Source: AWTP1-9 sp035703165
GTDB lineage: Bacteria > Bacteroidota > Bacteroidia > Chitinophagales > Chitinophagaceae
Length of the DNA stretch: 64,000 bases
Direction of reading: 5' to 3'
Assembly (NCBI GenBank): GCA_035703165.1
Contig: DASSYR010000050.1
Span: forward strand, 1 to 64,000
Shown here in pieces: positions 63,250 through 64,000 of this stretch. How positions within the stretch are numbered: the stretch's first letter is position 1; the number at the start of each line of letters is the position of its first letter. The position numbers were made by a program, and so were the translations under genes. The notes beneath the pieces were generated by a model. The model saw nothing but the letters and a program-made list of their open reading frames with translations, was not told the origin of the DNA and searched no databases.

Positions 63250-63323
63250 CGGGAGGTAGTTCAGCCCGGTAGAATACCTGGTTTGGGACCAGGGGGTCGC
63301 AGGTTCGAATCCTGTCCTCCCGA
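63250..63323 (+). tRNA. tRNA-Pro(UGG)
   Basis: A 74-nt tRNA. The acceptor stem is CGGGAGG with CCTCCCG, the anticodon stem CCTGG/CCAGG holds loop TTTGGGA with anticodon TGG at 63284-63286, and the T arm has GGTTCGAATCC. CCA is not encoded. UGG can read all or most CCN codons. Confidence 0.95.
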
Positions 63324-63325
63324 CA

Positions 63326-63368
63326 AAAAATAGGCAAATCCACATCTGTATTGGGTTTGCCTATTTTT
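63326..63368 (+). terminator. intrinsic terminator of tRNA-Pro
   Basis: A 16-bp stem of 63326-63341 with 63353-63368 (AAAAATAGGCAAA paired perfectly, then one G-U pair), ending in T residues. Confidence 0.9.
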
Positions 63369-63825
63369 ATAGTATGTTATTTAATTTAATGTTGGAATAA
63401 AATTATTTAGGCGAACGAAAGATAATTGATTTACTTTATTTGTGTCTTTTTATAAATCCTGATATATAGAGGTTAAGTTATTTTACATGAAGTAATTATA
63501 GCCAAGCTCTTAGCCCTAATACGGAACAATAAATGAATGGGGTGGTTAAGTGCCAGGTAAATGGCTACTTATGAACTAAAATCGGTTAATATATTTTATT
63601 TCTCATCTCACTTTTCGTATCTTGGTAATCATAGTTGTATTTATATCACAAATTTTACCGGAGCCTCTTATTGTGGGCTTAATTGACTAGAATCAGAAAC
63701 ATTACAAAGGAATCAAGTATTTTGTCGTTCTTGCTCACTCTGAAAAATAATTATGCTTTAAAATCTTTATGTCCTCCAAAGAAGAATATTTTTTGTAACA
63801 ATTATTAAATATTAAATTTTCTATT
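63369..63825. other. gene-free AT-rich stretch before the last gene
   Basis: No frame with protein character, no tRNA and no clear promoter box was seen. It should contain the promoter of the gene starting at 63826. Confidence 0.5.
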
Positions 63826-64000
63826 ATGAAAACAATTGAAAAACGAATGGAAAAGATGGAAAAAACCATTCGCCTGTACAGGATATTATTTATGCTGATG
63901 GGAGGTGGATTTGTGATTTACTTTTTTTCTTTTGGAAGATACCCCCAGCCGGATATTGTCACTGCAAAAGCTTTTCATTTGATTAACAACTCCGGTCAAG
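63826..64000 (+). CDS. unknown membrane protein, cut by the window end
   Basis: Only the first 58 codons are present. They encode a highly charged helix rich in Lys and Glu (KTIEKRMEKMEKTIR, coiled-coil-like) followed by one membrane helix (about residues 17-35) and an extracytoplasmic part beginning SFGRYPQPDIVTAKAF. I do not recognise the family from this fragment. Confidence 0.55.
   Translation, partial: MKTIEKRMEKMEKTIRLYRILFMLMGGGFVIYFFSFGRYPQPDIVTAKAFHLINNSGQ

Noticed and set aside
63148..63333. 61-codon plus-strand open frame
   Set aside because: It runs through tRNA-Pro(UGG) and its promoter; the C-terminal residues are a translation of the tRNA.
1..64000. CRISPR array or prophage
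   Set aside because: No regularly spaced repeats of 25-40 bp, no cas genes and no phage structural or integrase genes were seen.

Overview
The window looks like a chromosomal segment of a Bacteroidota bacterium, most probably of the Chitinophagaceae or a close relative. The evidence is: AT-rich DNA; many copies of the Bacteroidota -7 promoter box TAnnTTTG; family-typical genes (DUF983, DUF2721, DUF3127, DUF4293, DUF6427-like, a PorT-like type IX secretion protein, a free-standing transketolase N-terminal half); and a LytS/LytTR-type regulatory pair. No species can be named from the sequence alone.

Layout. (1) 0.3-11.6 kb is a surface-polysaccharide locus: an initiating sugar-phosphate transferase on the minus strand, then a plus-strand run of Wzx-like flippase, methyltransferase, polymerase/ligase, GT4, GT26 (WecG/TagA/CpsF), a second O-antigen ligase/polymerase, a Wzz-like protein, a GT25 transferase and an MsbA-like ABC exporter. 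Two genes here carry G8 and G9 tracts inside their reading frames. (2) 11.7-34 kb is mostly housekeeping: M28 peptidase, LytTR regulator and sensor kinase, dxs, LTA-synthase-family membrane sulfatase, HerA-like ATPase, GroES-like protein, OmpR-type regulator, engB, ubiE, porT-like, ABC exporter, rbfA, LolC/E-like permease, transketolase half, WecA-like transferase, frr, EamA transporter, ppk2, mscL, scpA. (3) 35.2-39.7 kb is an accessory patch. It holds a probable structured small RNA with its own promoter, an orphan terminator, a decayed GxxExxY gene inside a 14-bp inverted repeat, a FadB-like fusion enzyme carrying two short palindromes in frame, and a RAYT transposase between two REP hairpins. 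(4) 39.7-62.7 kb returns to core functions: a TIGR01777 SDR protein, purQ, a two-gene DsbD system, ECF sigma factor, uvrA, glyA, a nucleotidyltransferase, a FabK/NMO-like enzyme, an ABC-2 exporter, an FAD oxidoreductase, a 5'-nucleotidase split over two genes, and dnaA. (5) The right end has tRNA-Ser(GCU) with its 3' end and terminator duplicated around a REP-like hairpin pair, tRNA-Pro(UGG), and the start of an unknown gene.

The most useful leads are the unassigned RNA at about 35.43-35.59 kb, the GxxExxY/inverted-repeat unit, the RAYT/REP element together with related palindromes elsewhere, the DsbD pair in which the redox cysteines sit in a separate protein, the homopolymeric G tracts in polysaccharide genes, and the duplicated tRNA-Ser 3' end. 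No CRISPR array, prophage or recognised defence island was seen. All identifications come from reading motifs by eye; no database search was run.
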